Source: Hyperoodon ampullatus (Eukaryota > Chordata > Mammalia > Artiodactyla > Ziphiidae). Taken from it: a DNA stretch of 64,000 nt. The translations under genes and the position numbers were made by a program. The stretch covers positions 33,713,980 through 33,777,979 of the forward strand of contig OX457074.1 of NCBI GenBank assembly GCA_949752795.1, given 5' to 3'. Below are positions 44,580 through 56,942 of the stretch, piece by piece (position 1 is the first letter of the stretch; every line of letters starts with the position of its first letter). Below the pieces are notes generated by a model. That model was not told where the DNA came from. It saw nothing but the letters and a program-made list of their open reading frames with translations, and did no database searches.

Positions 44580-45280
44580 GTCAATTCCCTTCTGTTGACA
44601 GCGTCCGGGAAAGGGTGTAAGGAAGCAAGGTCTGCACACGGAGACTCGTCACTCCCTCGGGTCTACCCCACAGAGGGGCCGTGGGGACGGCCCCCGGGAG
44701 CGGCAAAGCTGCAGGAACAGCGGACGTGGCTCTCAGCCTGCCTGGGCTCCAGAACCATCTCTGAACTTTTGCTGCCTGCATCCCCTCAACGTCCTAAAAC
44801 AAGGGCCTGGTGGTCATGGGACAAAATGGCCAAATAAGAAAGCACGTACCAGGACTAGCAGGAAAGGAATGGGAAATCCTCACCGTCCTCCGGTCCAAAG
44901 GCACAGCCTCCTCGGCCATAAATAAAGGATCCCTGAACTGTGGGCAGATTCTTGGGTTGGACCACCCACTGGTCACCCTCGCCATCCTGGGGTACCAGCT
45001 CCAAGGGACCCCGTCTCCCCAGGATTGTCCAGAGTTTGCACACATATGTCAGAAAGCACTCAGACTTTCTCTGATTATCAAATAACAGCCGGAGAAATTG
45101 CTGACACCAAGCCTCAGCCCCCGACCACTGCAGGTTCCACGGTCACTCTCCTTGGGGCGTACTTGGTGCAGAGACCAAGGAGCTGATGGGTGAGTGCACC
45201 ACGGGGTTCTCCATCATTTTGGCAGGTGCCTTCTGAACCCCTTCTGCTGGTTTCCGGGGGCACTTCCGTGGCGGGGGGGA
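44580..45280. other. Intronic stretch, no recognised feature
   Basis: GC-richer, with several chance frames on both strands, none recognised. Confidence 0.35.
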
Positions 45281-45284
45281 AGGG

Positions 45285-45800
45285 AGCAGAATATGCCACC
45301 CGAAATATGTCTCTTTGGCATAAGGGTTATTTTAGGCTGATTATTTTTAAGAAACAAAAGACGTAGAAAAGCTCTGAAAACCAGTCAAAGTTACCCTTTA
45401 GTAAGAGAAATTTACATTTATAAAGGAAATGTAAGGTGTCTTCCTCTGTGTACCAGGAAGAGAAGTACAGGTACATCTCTAGAAACTCATATCCATGGAG
45501 TTAAATCTGCCTAACAACTGTACCCTTATCTACTGGGCTTTTCCCCACCACCTCCCAGAACTGGCCTCCCCCCTCCAAAATCTTGATTTGTCTTCAGCTG
45601 GAGATGGTGTTTAAGATGGCAGCTTGGGCCATTTCTAAGCGTTGCTCAGGTTTCCTGGGTATCTCCCACATACACAGGAGGTACACATGTTATTAAACTT
45701 GTTTGTTCTTCTTGTGTTGACTGTCTTTTATTACAGGGAGTGAGGGGTCTCAGCTCTAGAAGGGTGGAGGGAAAATTATTTTTCCTCCCCTACCCAGGCC
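45285..45800 (+). mobile_element. LTR-like repeat
   Basis: 'gcagaatatgccacccgaaatatgtctctttggcataaggg', 'tagaaaagctctgaaaaccagtcaaag', 'cttcagctggagatgg' and 'ctcccacatacacaggaggtacacatgttattaaacttgtttg' follow an ERV-type LTR that I recognise in other mammals. ATTAAA (45692-45697) serves as its poly(A) signal. No internal retroviral sequence accompanies it. Confidence 0.6.
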
Positions 45801-45804
45801 CTGG

Positions 45805-46310
45805 GCTCAGACAGAGCTGGGCATCTCCCCAGCACAGCCCTGTGGGTCCATCCAGTGGGGAACAAAGCATGGCCCGAGAAGTGTGCGGAGAGCTCCTGGC
45901 AGAACCTTCCGGGCAGTTACAGGCAAGTCCCTTTCTCGCCTTATCAGCTCTTCTCCCACCCCCGCCACCTAGTCCCGGAGCAAAGCCCTTATCATTCACT
46001 TCCTGGGCCCAGCTTCCGCCTCCCCGCCCTTCACTGGCCGGGCTCTCCTGTCCCAACACTCAGGACCTCTCGGAGCAGAGCAGTGGCTCGGAGAAGAAAG
46101 GACGTGGCCGAGGGTGACCCCCTCACGTGGACCCTGCGCGCCCATCCCTCCAGAGGCGGCTCCAGCCCCAGGCTGGTCTCCTGAGCCAGCAGGGAGGCTG
46201 CAGCTTAACTGAGCAGCTCACCAGGAAAGCCAGTTTCCCAAACTGATAGTCACAGCTAATAATTATTAGCTGGGGCACTCTGGGGCTCCCAGAGAAACTC
46301 TCACACACAC
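45805..46310. other. Intronic stretch, no recognised feature
   Basis: Pyrimidine- and GC-rich. The 125-codon frame at 45740-46117 starts inside the LTR-like repeat and is not recognised. Confidence 0.35.
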
Positions 46311-46314
46311 CAGC

Positions 46315-46455
46315 TGATCTAATCCCTCGCACAAGTCTTTGAGGAGGCATTGCCAGGCCCCAACTTACTGAGGAAGGAACTGGGGCTGACGGGGAGGGTC
46401 ACCGGCCTCCAGGCCGAGAGCTGAGACCCAGAGTCAGGTCCTCTGATGCCCCTCA
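46315..46455 (-). repeat. MIR
   Basis: 'gatctaatccctcgcacaagtctttgaggaggcattgcc' and 'ttactgaggaaggaactggggc' are the MIR 3' half in reverse complement. Confidence 0.75.
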
Positions 46456-46581
46456 TCACAACCGCCGCCCCAGCCTTCTTTGTTTTTCTTACTGTGATGA
46501 AATTTACAAAGAGCCACACACCTGTCCCTTCTCTAAAGAGATAACCTGCATTTCTTCTTCCCATTCAGAGATTAACATCTT

Positions 46582-46808
46582 TTTTAATTTTTTTATTTTT
46601 TATTTTTTATTTTTTTGCGGTACGCGGGCCTCTCACTGCTATGACCTCTCCCGCTGTGGAGCACAGGCTCCGGACGCGCAGGCTCAGCGGCCATGGCTCA
46701 CGGGCCCAGCCACTCCGCGGCATGTGGGATCCTCCCGGACCGGGGCACGAACCCGTGTCCCCTGCATCGGCAGGCGGACTCTCAACCACTGCGCCACCAG
46801 GGAAGCCC
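46582..46808 (-). mobile_element. CHR-type SINE (short GC-rich form)
   Basis: A long T-rich left edge (TTTTTTATTTTTTATT-type), 'cgcgggcctctcactg', and head complement 'gcgccaccagggaagcc' at the right. It is flanked by CAGAGATTAACATCTT (46566-46581) and CAGAGATTAGCATCTT (46809-46824), a 16-bp TSD with one mismatch. Confidence 0.97.
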
Positions 46809-46824
46809 CAGAGATTAGCATCTT

Positions 46825-47900
46825 AATAATAGGTAGTCCAGGGCCAGAATCACAAGACTGCCATCATGATTGTTCAAAGATCAGTCAGATTTCGAAACAA
46901 TGGATATCTCAGGGTAACACACGCCCGATGATAACTGCATTGGAAGGGGTTGGGAGGTCAGGACAGTGGCAGCAGGTCCTCCTGCCAGCGCCGTCCCCCA
47001 GCCCCCTCCTCCCCTCTTCCACCACGTGGGCGGGAAGGGACACCTCTTCAACACCTGGCACGTCCCCCATGGGTGCTTGTGAAGACAGTGGGGTGCAAGT
47101 CTCAAGAAGACGCATGCTCACACCCACCAGAAGCTTCCCTTGGGGCAAGCCGAGGAGGTACTGAGCAGAGGTGTCGGGTGACCCTCACGACATTCAGGCC
47201 TGGGGATGACCAGCCCGGTGACCTTCCGGGAGCACCAGGGCCCTCAAAGAGCTGGGCCACGGAGCAGGAACTTGGGAAACTGGTGGGTTTGCAGGGGGCG
47301 TTTCAGGCTTTCAACGTGTTTCATGAAATTCACAGGAGAGTGACGTGCCTCTCAGTGGCGGCCAGATTCACGCTGGATGCCAAGGGTGCTAGGAATTGGA
47401 TGCCTGGGCCCAGCCCCAGACCCGCCGAATCAGGCCCGTGTGGGTGGGGCCCTGTCACGGGAATCTCTCCAATGATGCCAACCTGCAGTCAGACTGGAAA
47501 TCGTCCCCTGGGGCACCTGTGGACCTGGCAGCTGTCGTGCACTTCAGCCACTTCTTCTGCTGATGCCATGTGCACCTACTAGGGGTGTCGGGTGGGGATA
47601 GAGACCCCCATGGTGAAAAATAATCGAAAAAACAATACTGTGAACAGAACAAAAGTTGTTCCGCTAATCCAAGCCATGATTTGACTCAAAGGCCTGCAGT
47701 GAAGTCTAGAGAACTCGGGGTCATACCCTCCCCGCTGAAAGCAGACCAGGCCCCAGAGTGAGTGACGGTGATGCCCCGGGATCTACAAACTGCAGAGAAG
47801 GAATGTAACAAACAGAACAAACAAAATACAGTCAGGTTCAATGCAAATAAAGAAAAGGATGTTTGTTGCCCCTAAATACATGCATGTGTGCATACACATA
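46825..47900. other. Intronic stretch, no recognised feature
   Basis: GC-rich unique-looking DNA. The 210-codon frame at 46950-47582 has no recognised domain and overlaps frames on the other strand. Confidence 0.35.
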
Positions 47901-47904
47901 GAGA

Positions 47905-47942
47905 TACACACACACACACACACACACCACACACATACACAC
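47905..47942 (+). repeat. (CA)n microsatellite
   Basis: 'gatacacacacacacacac..caccacacacatacacac', interrupted once. Confidence 0.9.
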
Positions 47943-47944
47943 TA

Positions 47945-48535
47945 CAGAGTTAATTATCGAACACAAATTGGGCTCCCAGTAAAACAAACTGAGGCAAATT
48001 GAAGGAACTAGAAGAAACATAAGGTTGACTCTACTCGTGTGCATAAGAGACTAAAAGATGCATCTAACTCTTTCATTGTCCAAAGTTAGATAATATCAAC
48101 ATAAACAGAAGAAAGAAAAAAAAACAGGTGAAGAATAGTACAAGTCCCAAATTATCTGATTTATGCTTTTGCCAAATTCAGGGCTTAAAACAAAACTAAG
48201 TTCTCTTTATTTTTAAAAAACTCCAATGAAACTAAGATGAATTGATGCCAAAATGACCACTGGGCCATTTTCCTCTTTCCTAATGCTGTGGCAGGTTGAC
48301 ATGGAGGATGTCCAGAGTCAGGTCTGAGGATTTAGAATCTCAGTCCCAGGTCCGGGCGCTGACCTGTACCGGGGCTTCGCCAGACTCAGGAGCGGCTGAG
48401 AGATGACCTGTGGAGTCAGCCTCCCACAGGGGACTGGCTGTCACAGGCTTTGCAGAAGCCCAGCCTTTACAGCTGATCACCCCAAGTCTCGATGGGGCTC
48501 TGATGTGTTACTGCTGGGAGCAGACTCTTAAAAAC
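47945..48535. other. Intronic stretch, no recognised feature
   Basis: Nothing recognised. Confidence 0.35.
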
Positions 48536-48545
48536 AAACCTTCGG

Positions 48546-48737
48546 GGCTTCCCTGGTGGCGCAGTGGTTGGGAGTCCGCCTGCCGATGCAGGGGACACAG
48601 GTTCGTGCCCCGGTCGGGGAACATCCCACGTGCCGCGGAGCGGCTGGGCCCGTGAGCCATGGCCGCTGGGCCTGCGCGTCCGGAGGCTGTGCTCCGCGAT
48701 GGGAGAGGCCACAGCAGGGAGAGGCCCGCGTACCGCC

Positions 48738-48762
<25 letters not shown>
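48546..48762 (+). mobile_element. CHR-type SINE (short GC-rich form)
   Basis: Full copy with a long A tail (from 48738). It is flanked by AAACCTTCGG (48536-48545 and 48763-48772), a perfect 10-bp TSD. Confidence 0.97.
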
Positions 48763-48769
<7 letters not shown>

Positions 48770-48904
48770 CGGGCCTAAATGCGTAGGAACTTTGAATGAA
48801 CCAGAGAAGTTCTAAAAGCCTTATAATTCTGATGTTCTCCAGTAGCAAAGGTTGCCCTAATTTTCTTTTCCTGCTTTTCTTTTTTCAGATGGCACGCCTG
48901 ATGT

Positions 48905-49105
48905 GCCAGTGTAAGCTCATCGTAACCAGTGGACCATTCTGATGGGGGAAGGTTGTGCTTCAGGCAGAGCAAGAGGCCTATGGGAATGTGGTTGAACCCC
49001 AAATTCATGCGCCGGTGCTCGGTTTCTGGAACTTTGAGTTTTCTGCTTGATCTTGCTGTGACCCTAAAACTGCTCTAAAAAAATAAATAAATAAAATCTG
49101 CTTAA
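48905..49105 (+). mobile_element. Old L1 3' end scrap
   Basis: 'gatcttgctgtgaccctaaaactgctctaaaaaaataaa' is a typical old L1 3' terminus. Upstream text is diverged. Confidence 0.6.
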
Positions 49106-49109
49106 AAAC

Positions 49110-51715
49110 AAAAAACGGCAACCCCGAACAACCCTGAGATCCCATCTCTCCTTGGCTTCCTGTCTGTGAAGGATGGTTTCCTCCTTGGGAAGAATGGGGT
49201 CGCACCCCCTTGCACCCTCAGCCCGGGCCTCAAGCACAGGTGCAGCACGCTCATCGGGGTCCTTTCCTAACCCTCACCTTCCTCTGCGGCTCCCATTGAG
49301 GGCTCTCCCTGGGATGCTGGGATCACGGCACCTGTGCCTTCGTCACCTGTGACCACTCAGGAAAAAAGAAAACCCTTTCCTCCCAGGGAACACTGAGGGC
49401 TGTCAAAGGCAGCACATCTTAACCCATGACAGGCAAGACCAGGGACTAAACAGCCAACGTCCTGCCTTGAAAATACATGCCAGGAAAACTCAGAAAACGA
49501 ACAAAAAAACAACAAGTCTTCTTTTAGGAAAGGATGCCCTTGGGTTACTGGGATCTGACTGCTCGGCCGCCCAGGCCCCTCCCTCATCCCTTCCGCCTCC
49601 AGAGGCCTGGCCCACCCTGCCTGGTCCCCAGGGAAGGCAGTTAGGCTGAGGTTAGCTGAGTGCCTCAATCTCCCCATCACAGCACTCAGCTGGCTAACTT
49701 GAAAAGGGCAGACGGGCAGCTGGGGGGTCGCGGGGAGGGGACATTGCCAAGGAGCAAACTGCAAAGCTGCCGACAGTCCCGAAGGTGACAGACACTGGCA
49801 GGGTCGGGGGCGAGGAGAGGGCACATGTCCCCAGAAGCTAGCGGGTGCTCTGGAGTCCCCAGGGTCATTAGAGACCTAATCAGAGGGGTTTCTGTAGTGA
49901 CAAGTGTGCGGGAAGCTGGTGTCACCTCTTCTGAAGGCGGCCGTGCTCACCGCGATACCACCGATGCCACACGGCTGTCACCTCTTCTGAAGGCCCATCT
50001 ACCGGCACTGAACATCCACCCCAAACTCTTCCCCGGGGCGGTGCCTTTCTACCTTGTGACCTTATAAATTAGAGTGGACTTTGGGGGGCGGGGAGGGGGG
50101 CAAAGACAAAGGTCCAGCCTTGTAGCTTCCATCCCGACAGAAAGATGAGACACCCAGGGATGAGAAAGGAACTCTTCCTGTAAACTTGACTGTGGACAAG
50201 GAGACACCGGCAGCTCCTGAGACCTGTAACTCGAGCTGTAAGTTGTAACCCTGGGAAGTTTCTTCTTTAAAGCACTTTTCTTCCCAGGGGAGGAGTGGGG
50301 GGGGAGGGAGGAAGATGGGGATCAGCTCAGCCCCTTCTTATCTGGAACCTTCTTCCTTTGTAGGAAGTCTCTGAACCCACCAGATCCGAGCTCCCCTTCA
50401 AAGGGCCACATCTCCATAAATAATTATCTCCATTTGGGTGAGATGTTTGCATATCAAAGAACTCCTCTGGGAGGGTTTCAAATAATTTAAAATGAAATTG
50501 TAAATAGTCTGTTGCTCTCCGTGTCTCTCTGGTCCCCAGGAGCAGCTGGGCTCCCGGAAGTGATGTCACTATTCATTATAAAGTTTACTGGGTCTTTTTA
50601 CTTTCTTTCTTCTTTCCTTTTTTTAAGGTAATGGGTAGGAAAGAAGAAAAATAACAAAGGATGGACTCCCCCGTGCCCCCTCCTTGGCCAACCCTCTCTC
50701 CTTTCTCCCCGCCCAGCCCCCAACCCCACTGCAAGGATTTGGCTTCCATTGTCCTAGAATTTCAATACTGCTCAGAAAATGAAAAGCCTTTGAATGCCAT
50801 AAGGGGGTGGGGCTCAAAAGAGCATCTCACTCCTCTGGGTCAACTCAAGATTCCTTTCATTTTGGCACAGTCCTCTGTTATAGACCCTGCTTCACAAAGG
50901 CCTGAGTTCCTGTTCCTGGAAGGGGATGGGGGGATGGGGGGGTGGAGGGAGGGTTTCAATTAAAAGCTAATAGCCTTTTGTGTCTGCGCTCCGTGGGGCG
51001 CTGCTCGTGTTTATTGGACCTCACTGTGTGCGGGCACAAATCATGTGAAATCAGACTAATCTGTGTCCCGTTTCCTGAAAAAAAAAAAAAAGAAAAAAAA
51101 ATTTTTTCATCAATAGAAAGAAAGAGAAGTTTTCTGAGAAGCACACTCTCTCCAAAGTAAAATCAGCCCTGCCATTGGGCAGAGGCAGGGCAGAGCGGAG
51201 GACCCAGAAAGCGGAGAGTAGGGAAGCAGATGCGGAGGCGGAAAGGCTGCCGCTGAAGCAGTTCTGCTCTTTCCTGCTTTGGCAGATTCTTCTCTATGTA
51301 GACCTGACCTGCTCATCAGAGATGGACTCTGATCAGTGCGGGCTTCCCGTCTGGAACCGGCTCCTTTTCCCTGGGGCGGTAGGAGCCCCAGCTCTGCCTG
51401 AGTTACCTCCCAGGCAACAAAGGGCCAGCCCTCAGGCTGTTACACTGGCTGGTATGTGTCACAGGCTCCGGTAAATCCTCTCCCAGCTCCCTGCTTCATC
51501 CCAAGAAAGGCTGCCTACCCTGTGCCCTTGGCAACGAGGTGCAAATGTTTGTAAACGGGCCCTTACTCCAGAGCTTCTGAGCCATTCCACACAGCCCGTC
51601 CACACAGCGTGGATGAAAATCACTTCCCCACCAGGGAAGCGCCGCCCCCCGCTCCCCGCTTCTCCCAGGGCAAGGAGAGGAGACTTCCTGGCCCAGCGAA
51701 AGCCCAGTGGGCACT
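49110..51715. other. Intronic GC-rich stretch, no recognised transposon
   Basis: About 2.6 kb without a recognisable repeat. It contains G-rich runs (50083-50098, 50287-50309, 50924-50954), an A-rich tract (51079-51100) and many chance frames, among them the 155-codon frame at 49357-49824. No splice-framed coding exon of a known family is visible. Confidence 0.35.
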
Positions 51716-51719
51716 GGGC

Positions 51720-51833
51720 ACACGAAGTCCTGGGCTCTGGTTCCTGCCCTGCCACTGACAAGAGCCTAAGACCTCGGACGAGGCACTCAAAGCTTTGGGC
51801 TCAGTTTCCTGTGTATAAAAATTAATGGATGGG
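51720..51833 (+). repeat. MIR fragment
   Basis: 'cctgccctgccactgacaagagcc' and 'ggctcagtttcctgtgtataaa' match the MIR core region. Confidence 0.65.
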
Positions 51834-52081
51834 GGACTTCCCTGGTGGTGCAGTGGTAAAGAATCCGCCTTCCAATGCAGAGGACACGGGTACAATCCCT
51901 GGTCGGGGAACTAAGATCCCACGTGCCACGGGGCAACTGAGCCCATGCGCCACAACTACTGAGCTCTCACGCCTCAACTAGAGAGCCCGAGTGCCGCAAA
52001 CTACAGAGCCCACGTGCATATCACAACTAAGACCCGACGCAGCCAAAAAATAAAAAATAATAAACAAAATAAATATTTTTT
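51834..52081 (+). mobile_element. CHR-type SINE, long older form
   Basis: 'gacttccctggtggtgcagtgg', 'gtacaatccctggtcgggg', 'cgccacaactactgagc' and 'actaagacccgacgcagcc' with an AT-rich tail. It is flanked by AAAATTAATGGATGGG (51818-51833) and AAAAATAATGGATTGG (52082-52097), an imperfect 16-bp TSD. Confidence 0.93.
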
Positions 52082-52374
52082 AAAAATAATGGATTGGTTT
52101 AAAAGGGTGTTTTTAGGCTCTAAAATTCTGTACGGGGACCCTTACAATCTCCATCTCTCCCTCTCCACCCTCATGCCACCCCCTCCTCCTCCAGCCAGCC
52201 ATAGGTTGGCACAAGTTGGTAAAGGAGAACCTATATAAATATTTGATGATCGAATTGGTACAAAGTGTACTTCAAAGTGTACCTTGGGGGTACAGATCAA
52301 CCCCAAGAGTGAAATTCTGGTGGAAGTCAATGTCAAGGGTATCCTAAAACTAGGCACTCACTCGTTAGGCAACC

Positions 52375-52560
52375 TGGTGCCTGGTGGAATAGAAAGGAAA
52401 GTAGGGTTCAAGGTCAGGCTATGTGTCTTCAGGCAAGTTGCCTAACATCTCTGAGCTGTCTCTCTGCATTTGTAAAATGGAGATATTTGTCCTGCTTTAA
52501 AAAAAAAATGAGACTCAAATGTAGTTCATATGTGAATAAGCTCTTAAAGCAGCAAAACCT
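52375..52560 (+). repeat. MIR
   Basis: 'ggttcaaggtcaggctatgtgtcttcaggcaagttgcctaacatctctgagc' and 'catttgtaaaatggagat' give the MIR core and 3' part. Confidence 0.8.
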
Positions 52561-52561
52561 T

Positions 52562-52930
52562 TCCTATGGGTAAGGTGGAATGAACCCCACTTACGTCCCC
52601 TCTTTATTATCTCCTTTGACTTATCACTTTAAATAGTAGGGATATTTCTAGGGAAATATTGCTAAGGAAAAAGAAATTCCACATTGGTTCTTAAATTCAA
52701 AGTCTCCTGTAAAACAAATATTTGAAAGAGTCTCCGTTTCCTGAAATTCTTGACTTGTGCGAGGAAGGATCCCATGTTTGGACCTTCCTTCTTAGTTCCC
52801 TGGTAGGACCTTGGACACCAAGAAAAACCAAACTCCCCTTCTTGGGTTGACATCACTGAACGGATGTGATGATCCAAGCCAAAGGGGAGCAGGAAATGAG
52901 GCAGTCTTTCATATGAACACATCCTACTTT
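52562..52930. other. Intronic stretch, no recognised feature
   Basis: Nothing recognised. Confidence 0.35.
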
Positions 52931-52935
52931 GGAGG

Positions 52936-53038
52936 GTTCTTTCTTTCTCTCTCTCTCTTTCTTTGCTTCCTTCCTTCTTTCCCTCTTTCCTTCTTTCCTT
53001 CTCTCTTTCCTTCTTTCCTTCTCTCCTTCCTTCCTTCC

Positions 53039-53079
<41 letters not shown>

Positions 53080-53090
53080 CTTACTTTCTT
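52936..53090 (+). repeat. (TTCC)n/(CT)n pyrimidine microsatellite
   Basis: 'ttctttctttctctctctc', then 'ccttccttcctt' blocks, then a (CT)n run at about 53041-53073. It gives Ser/Leu/Phe-rich frames on one strand and Arg/Glu/Lys-rich frames on the other. Confidence 0.95.
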
Positions 53091-53094
53091 TCCA

Positions 53095-53720
53095 TGGCAG
53101 AGAATGAGGTTTACATGAAGTAAAACAGCCCGTTTAGGGGCAGGGGTCCATCTCTGGCTGATGAAAAGAAACAACCCAACTGCTGAAACCAGATTCACAG
53201 AATGAAGAGTTGATATCATCCATTACCTTCCTGCCTCCTGACTGCAGGGACAGTAGGAGTTTGGGATGAGAGAGAATTCCCAGTCAATCCTCGACTTAAG
53301 TCCAAGACAACGGCTCCATCCCTCTCCCTGCTCCCCTTCTATTTTACAAACAGAACTCCATTTTATGGTTATCAACAGAAAAGTTGATATAAAGTATAAA
53401 GTAAATTAGGTCAATAAAAACCCCAGACGTAAGTTTGAGTTAAGCTGAACTGAAGGGAAATGAGAGCAAATAAACTTCCCTTATCACAGGCTTTAAATAG
53501 CTCGAGAACATTTTAGAGAAGAAAAGAGGCACTTTCTAGAGAACATCCTTGGGAGTGTATAAACCTGGAGACACTGCTGACAAAGAAAACCCTGCAGTTT
53601 CTTATTTGCACGCCGATAATCAGCAGCAATCATTTCTTCCAAGTTGGTCTGACCTAGTGCTTGAAGCTGATCGGAAGGTGTCTAGAGAAAGGAAGTGACA
53701 TGGCAAGGCCGATGGAAACT
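53095..53720. other. Intronic stretch, no recognised feature
   Basis: Nothing recognised. Confidence 0.35.
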
Positions 53721-53736
53721 CTGAAGACACCCATCA

Positions 53737-54043
53737 GGACTTCCCTGGTGGCACAGTGGTTTAGAATCCGCCTCCCAATGCAGGGAACACAGGTTCAAGC
53801 CCTGGTCCGGGAAGATCCCACATGCCGCGTAGCAACTAAGCCCGTGTGCCACAACTACTGAAGCCCATGCGTCTAGAGCCCGTGCTCCACAACAAGAGAA
53901 GCCACCGCAATGAGAAGCCCGCGGACCGCAAGGAAGAGTAGCCTGCGCCCACTGCAACTAGAGAAAGCCTGTGCGCAGCAACGAAGACCCAACGCAGCCA
54001 AAATAAATAAGTAAATAAATAAAATTATTTAAAAAATAAAATA
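53737..54043 (+). mobile_element. CHR-type SINE, long older form, perfect TSD
   Basis: 'ggacttccctggtggcacagtgg', 'gtgtgccacaactactgaagcc', 'gcaacgaagacccaacgcagcc' and an AATAAATAAG tail. It is flanked by AAGACACCCATCA (53724-53736 and 54044-54056), a perfect 13-bp TSD. Confidence 0.97.
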
Positions 54044-54059
54044 AAGACACCCATCAAAG

Positions 54060-56015
54060 TGCCCTCTCTCCTACCCTTTTGGGGATTCTCAGCTTGTGAA
54101 TTACGGAAGCTTTCCAGAGCCAGTTTTCAAGAGGAGAAAGTCGCATCCATTCATTATCACGGTCACCATTTTTTATAAAAACTCAGTGCATCTGTAACAG
54201 ATTACTGTATAAAGTCCAACTTGCTTGTGTGTTTCACGTCCAAAGATAGGACAGATGGAAAGTCTTGGAGGCTGAGGCTCTGCTCAAGTGTTCTGTATTA
54301 CTTGAGCACGTCTCATCAAGATTGTTCAAATTCTATGAGAACTTCCTGATAGACGGTGAGTCTTAAAATTTCCAGCGATTCTTCTGTGCTTGAGACAAAG
54401 CGTTCCCTCCCCCCCCTCCACAACTCGCGCAAGGGAACAAAACTGTAAGCGCCAGGGAGATCAAATAACCAAATGGGTAGTGAGAGGGCTGCTAAGAATT
54501 ACAAGCAAGATTAGCCTTTTACCCTGCATTAGCCCCAGTGAAAAACTAACCCTGTAACTATTTTTAAGCCCTAATGACGATTTCTAAGAACAAAATGTTT
54601 GGTTGAATCTTATGGCCCGCCATGTTTTGTTTTGTATTTATATGGACGGTGAATTGTAAAGATTTTTATCTTCAAAAGAAATACAAGAACAAAACCCAGC
54701 AAAACACCCAGCATAGGAAGCACTGGAAAATAATCTGCTGAATGAACACATAAATGAATGAATGAAAGGAAATGAACTAGAAGTGCTTAAAGCTAATGAC
54801 TAGAGGTCACAATGCAAATATGTAAAGAGAATTGGGGGCAATCTGGGATAATAAATTACCATTTGGGCCAGGTTTGAAAATGGTGACCATCTCAGGATCC
54901 CAATGCTCAAAGTAGCTAATTCTAGAGCAACATTTATGTATCATCTTACCCATTATATTATGTGACACAATTACATTATGAGGCCGTACACATAAAGAAG
55001 GTCTTGACCTTGAGTGCTAAGCTACAGCAAAGAACAAGTTCCTTATTTCACCTGTGGAACAGAAGCCAGCCATGAGCGCCCCTCACTTTCGAACTTTGGA
55101 TGCACCACCTCTCAGGGCCGGTAATAAACCACCTTCTCTCAAAATGATAAGTGGTCGCTGTTAACAACAGTAAGAAAAAAAAATGACTCTAATGAGCTGA
55201 TGTCTATTCATTGTCATTTTACTTATTATTTTGCTTAAATTATTAAAATTCATTTGCATTCATCAAATGATGGTGGGGTGAGATACCCCAAATGTCTCTC
55301 CCCTGGGTCTCAAAAAGAAAACAGACCAGGAATGTGGACGTAGTCTCTCTCATAGATGGTTAAGGAATCAGTGAAATGGCGCGTAGCTATCATTCACGGG
55401 GATGATTCTTGCCGTCCAGGGGCTTACTGTGTATTTAGAGAGAAATTCCACATCCAGGAAGTTTGCCAATACATATTGCATTGAAATGTGGAAAAGAAGC
55501 ACCCAGAAGTCATGTCCTTTGGGACATCTAAAGCTCCCTTGAGCTGGTCCCAAGGGCAGGTGGAAGTGAAGATATCAAGAACATAAGATACCCGAGTGTA
55601 AGAACATAAGACAGTGATTGAAAATTGGGCTTGGACTGAAGTTTGTTTGTTTGTTTGTGGGACGGTGAGAAGTAAGGCAAGAAAGATTGGAAAGCAGGCT
55701 GAAGTGGTCCCCTTTCCACTCTGCTCAGCCCTCCACCCCTGCTTCCCCGACATCTTCCCAAAAGCCAAATCTAGAAACCTTCACAGCTTCTCATGATGTT
55801 GAACATGACATTCAAGCTCCCTGCCCAGGTGTTTCCCTGCTTTTCCCTAAGGACATGCTATGTCCCCTACCTTCCTTTTTCACCCTTCACCCCAGCCATG
55901 GGCAAGCAGAGCCCTCCTGCTTCTAGTACATTCCTATGGCACTCATTCCTTCCCCAGGCTGGGCTAGCAATTCTGCTCCCCTCTTAGGACCACCACCCTC
56001 CCTGCAAAAACACAT
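54060..56015. other. Intronic stretch, no recognised repeat, possible conserved blocks
   Basis: An L2/MIR-like scrap 'agcataggaagcactggaaaataa' with 'aatgaatgaatgaaag' lies near 54710-54770. The part 55140-55285 is AT-rich with several ATTA/TTAAT and TTTGCAT-type cores. There are no coding signals. Confidence 0.35.
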
Positions 56016-56019
56016 ATGC

Positions 56020-56042
56020 GTGTGCACACGCACACACACAAA
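56020..56042 (+). repeat. Short (CA)n run
   Basis: 'gtgtgcacacgcacacacacaaac'. Confidence 0.7.
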
Positions 56043-56706
56043 CATTAGCATAACCTTTCTCTAGCTGCTATTATAGACTTCGAGGGGGCTGAAGACTGGG
56101 CTCTGCCTTATTTGCACTGTGGCCAAAATATATGGCTCTTAGAAAAATGAAGGGTAAATGAATAAACAAACAAATGCCAGACAGAATTTGGATTTGATCT
56201 CAGAGGCAAGGAGAAGCCACATCAAACGTGGGAGGTGAGAGGTTTCAAGACGTATCAGGAGTGGGGGAAACTGTGCTTCCCAGCAGCATATTTTAAACAG
56301 ATCTGGGCTTTTAGCTGATGATAAATTCCATGAGGCTACTGAGGACTGATACAAGAAGATGTAAAGAAATTTGGAATAGGCAGAAAAGATTACTGAATAT
56401 CTCCAGTGGAAAACTGTGCCATGTGTTATCTGGTGCTAGCCTTTTTATTGCCTTTGAGATATTCTGCAACTCTGTAAATTATAGGCAACAACATAGCAAG
56501 GCAATGTAAGTCTTGACCATAGGCATGCAAATAAGTGCTTTCTGGTGGAACTTCTGTGGGTTTCCTTCTCCACCTCCCACTACACGGAAAAAGCCAGTTT
56601 CCACCTATTTGTAATTCATCTCAATGCTCCTTTATGTCAAGGAAACTTAAGTTCTTTTGACTTCTCCTTTGGACCAATGGTAACATCTGTCTGGTTCTCA
56701 TTAATA

Positions 56707-56786
56707 TTGGGTTGGCCAAAAAGTTCATTCCGTTTTTTCTGTAACATCGTATGGAAAAACCCGAACCAACTTTTTGGCCAACCCAA
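56707..56786. mobile_element. Mariner-type 80-bp MITE
   Basis: TTGGGTTGGCCAAAAAGTT at the left and AACTTTTTGGCCAACCCAA at the right are perfect inverted repeats around a short centre ('tctgtaacatcgtatgga'). A TA flanks each side (56705-56706 and 56787-56788), as in mariner target duplication. It has no coding capacity. The form is that of the cetartiodactyl mariner MITE. Confidence 0.95.
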
Positions 56787-56789
56787 TAA

Positions 56790-56930
56790 TAAGTAAAATA
56801 AAATCCTTAACATGCTTATTAAAGAAATATAATCCTTAACATCATAACTGGATGAGAGTCCTGATTTTACCTTTTGCTTTTAGAAAATTACCCTTTACGA
56901 AAAAGGCTGGATTAGCCATATGCTTTTTAT
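56790..56930. other. Short AT-rich spacer
   Basis: Contains a near-duplicate 'aatccttaacat' at about 56800-56812 and 56831-56842, and nothing else of note. Confidence 0.4.
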
Positions 56931-56942
56931 GAGTGCTATCCA

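Noticed and set aside
46950..47582. 210-codon plus-strand frame in GC-rich intron
   Set aside because: No recognisable domain, no splice context, and overlapping frames on the other strand. Chance in GC-rich DNA is more likely.
52662..53219. 185-codon minus-strand frame rich in Arg/Glu/Lys
   Set aside because: It is produced by the (TTCC)n/(CT)n microsatellite. The flanks have no recognised homology.
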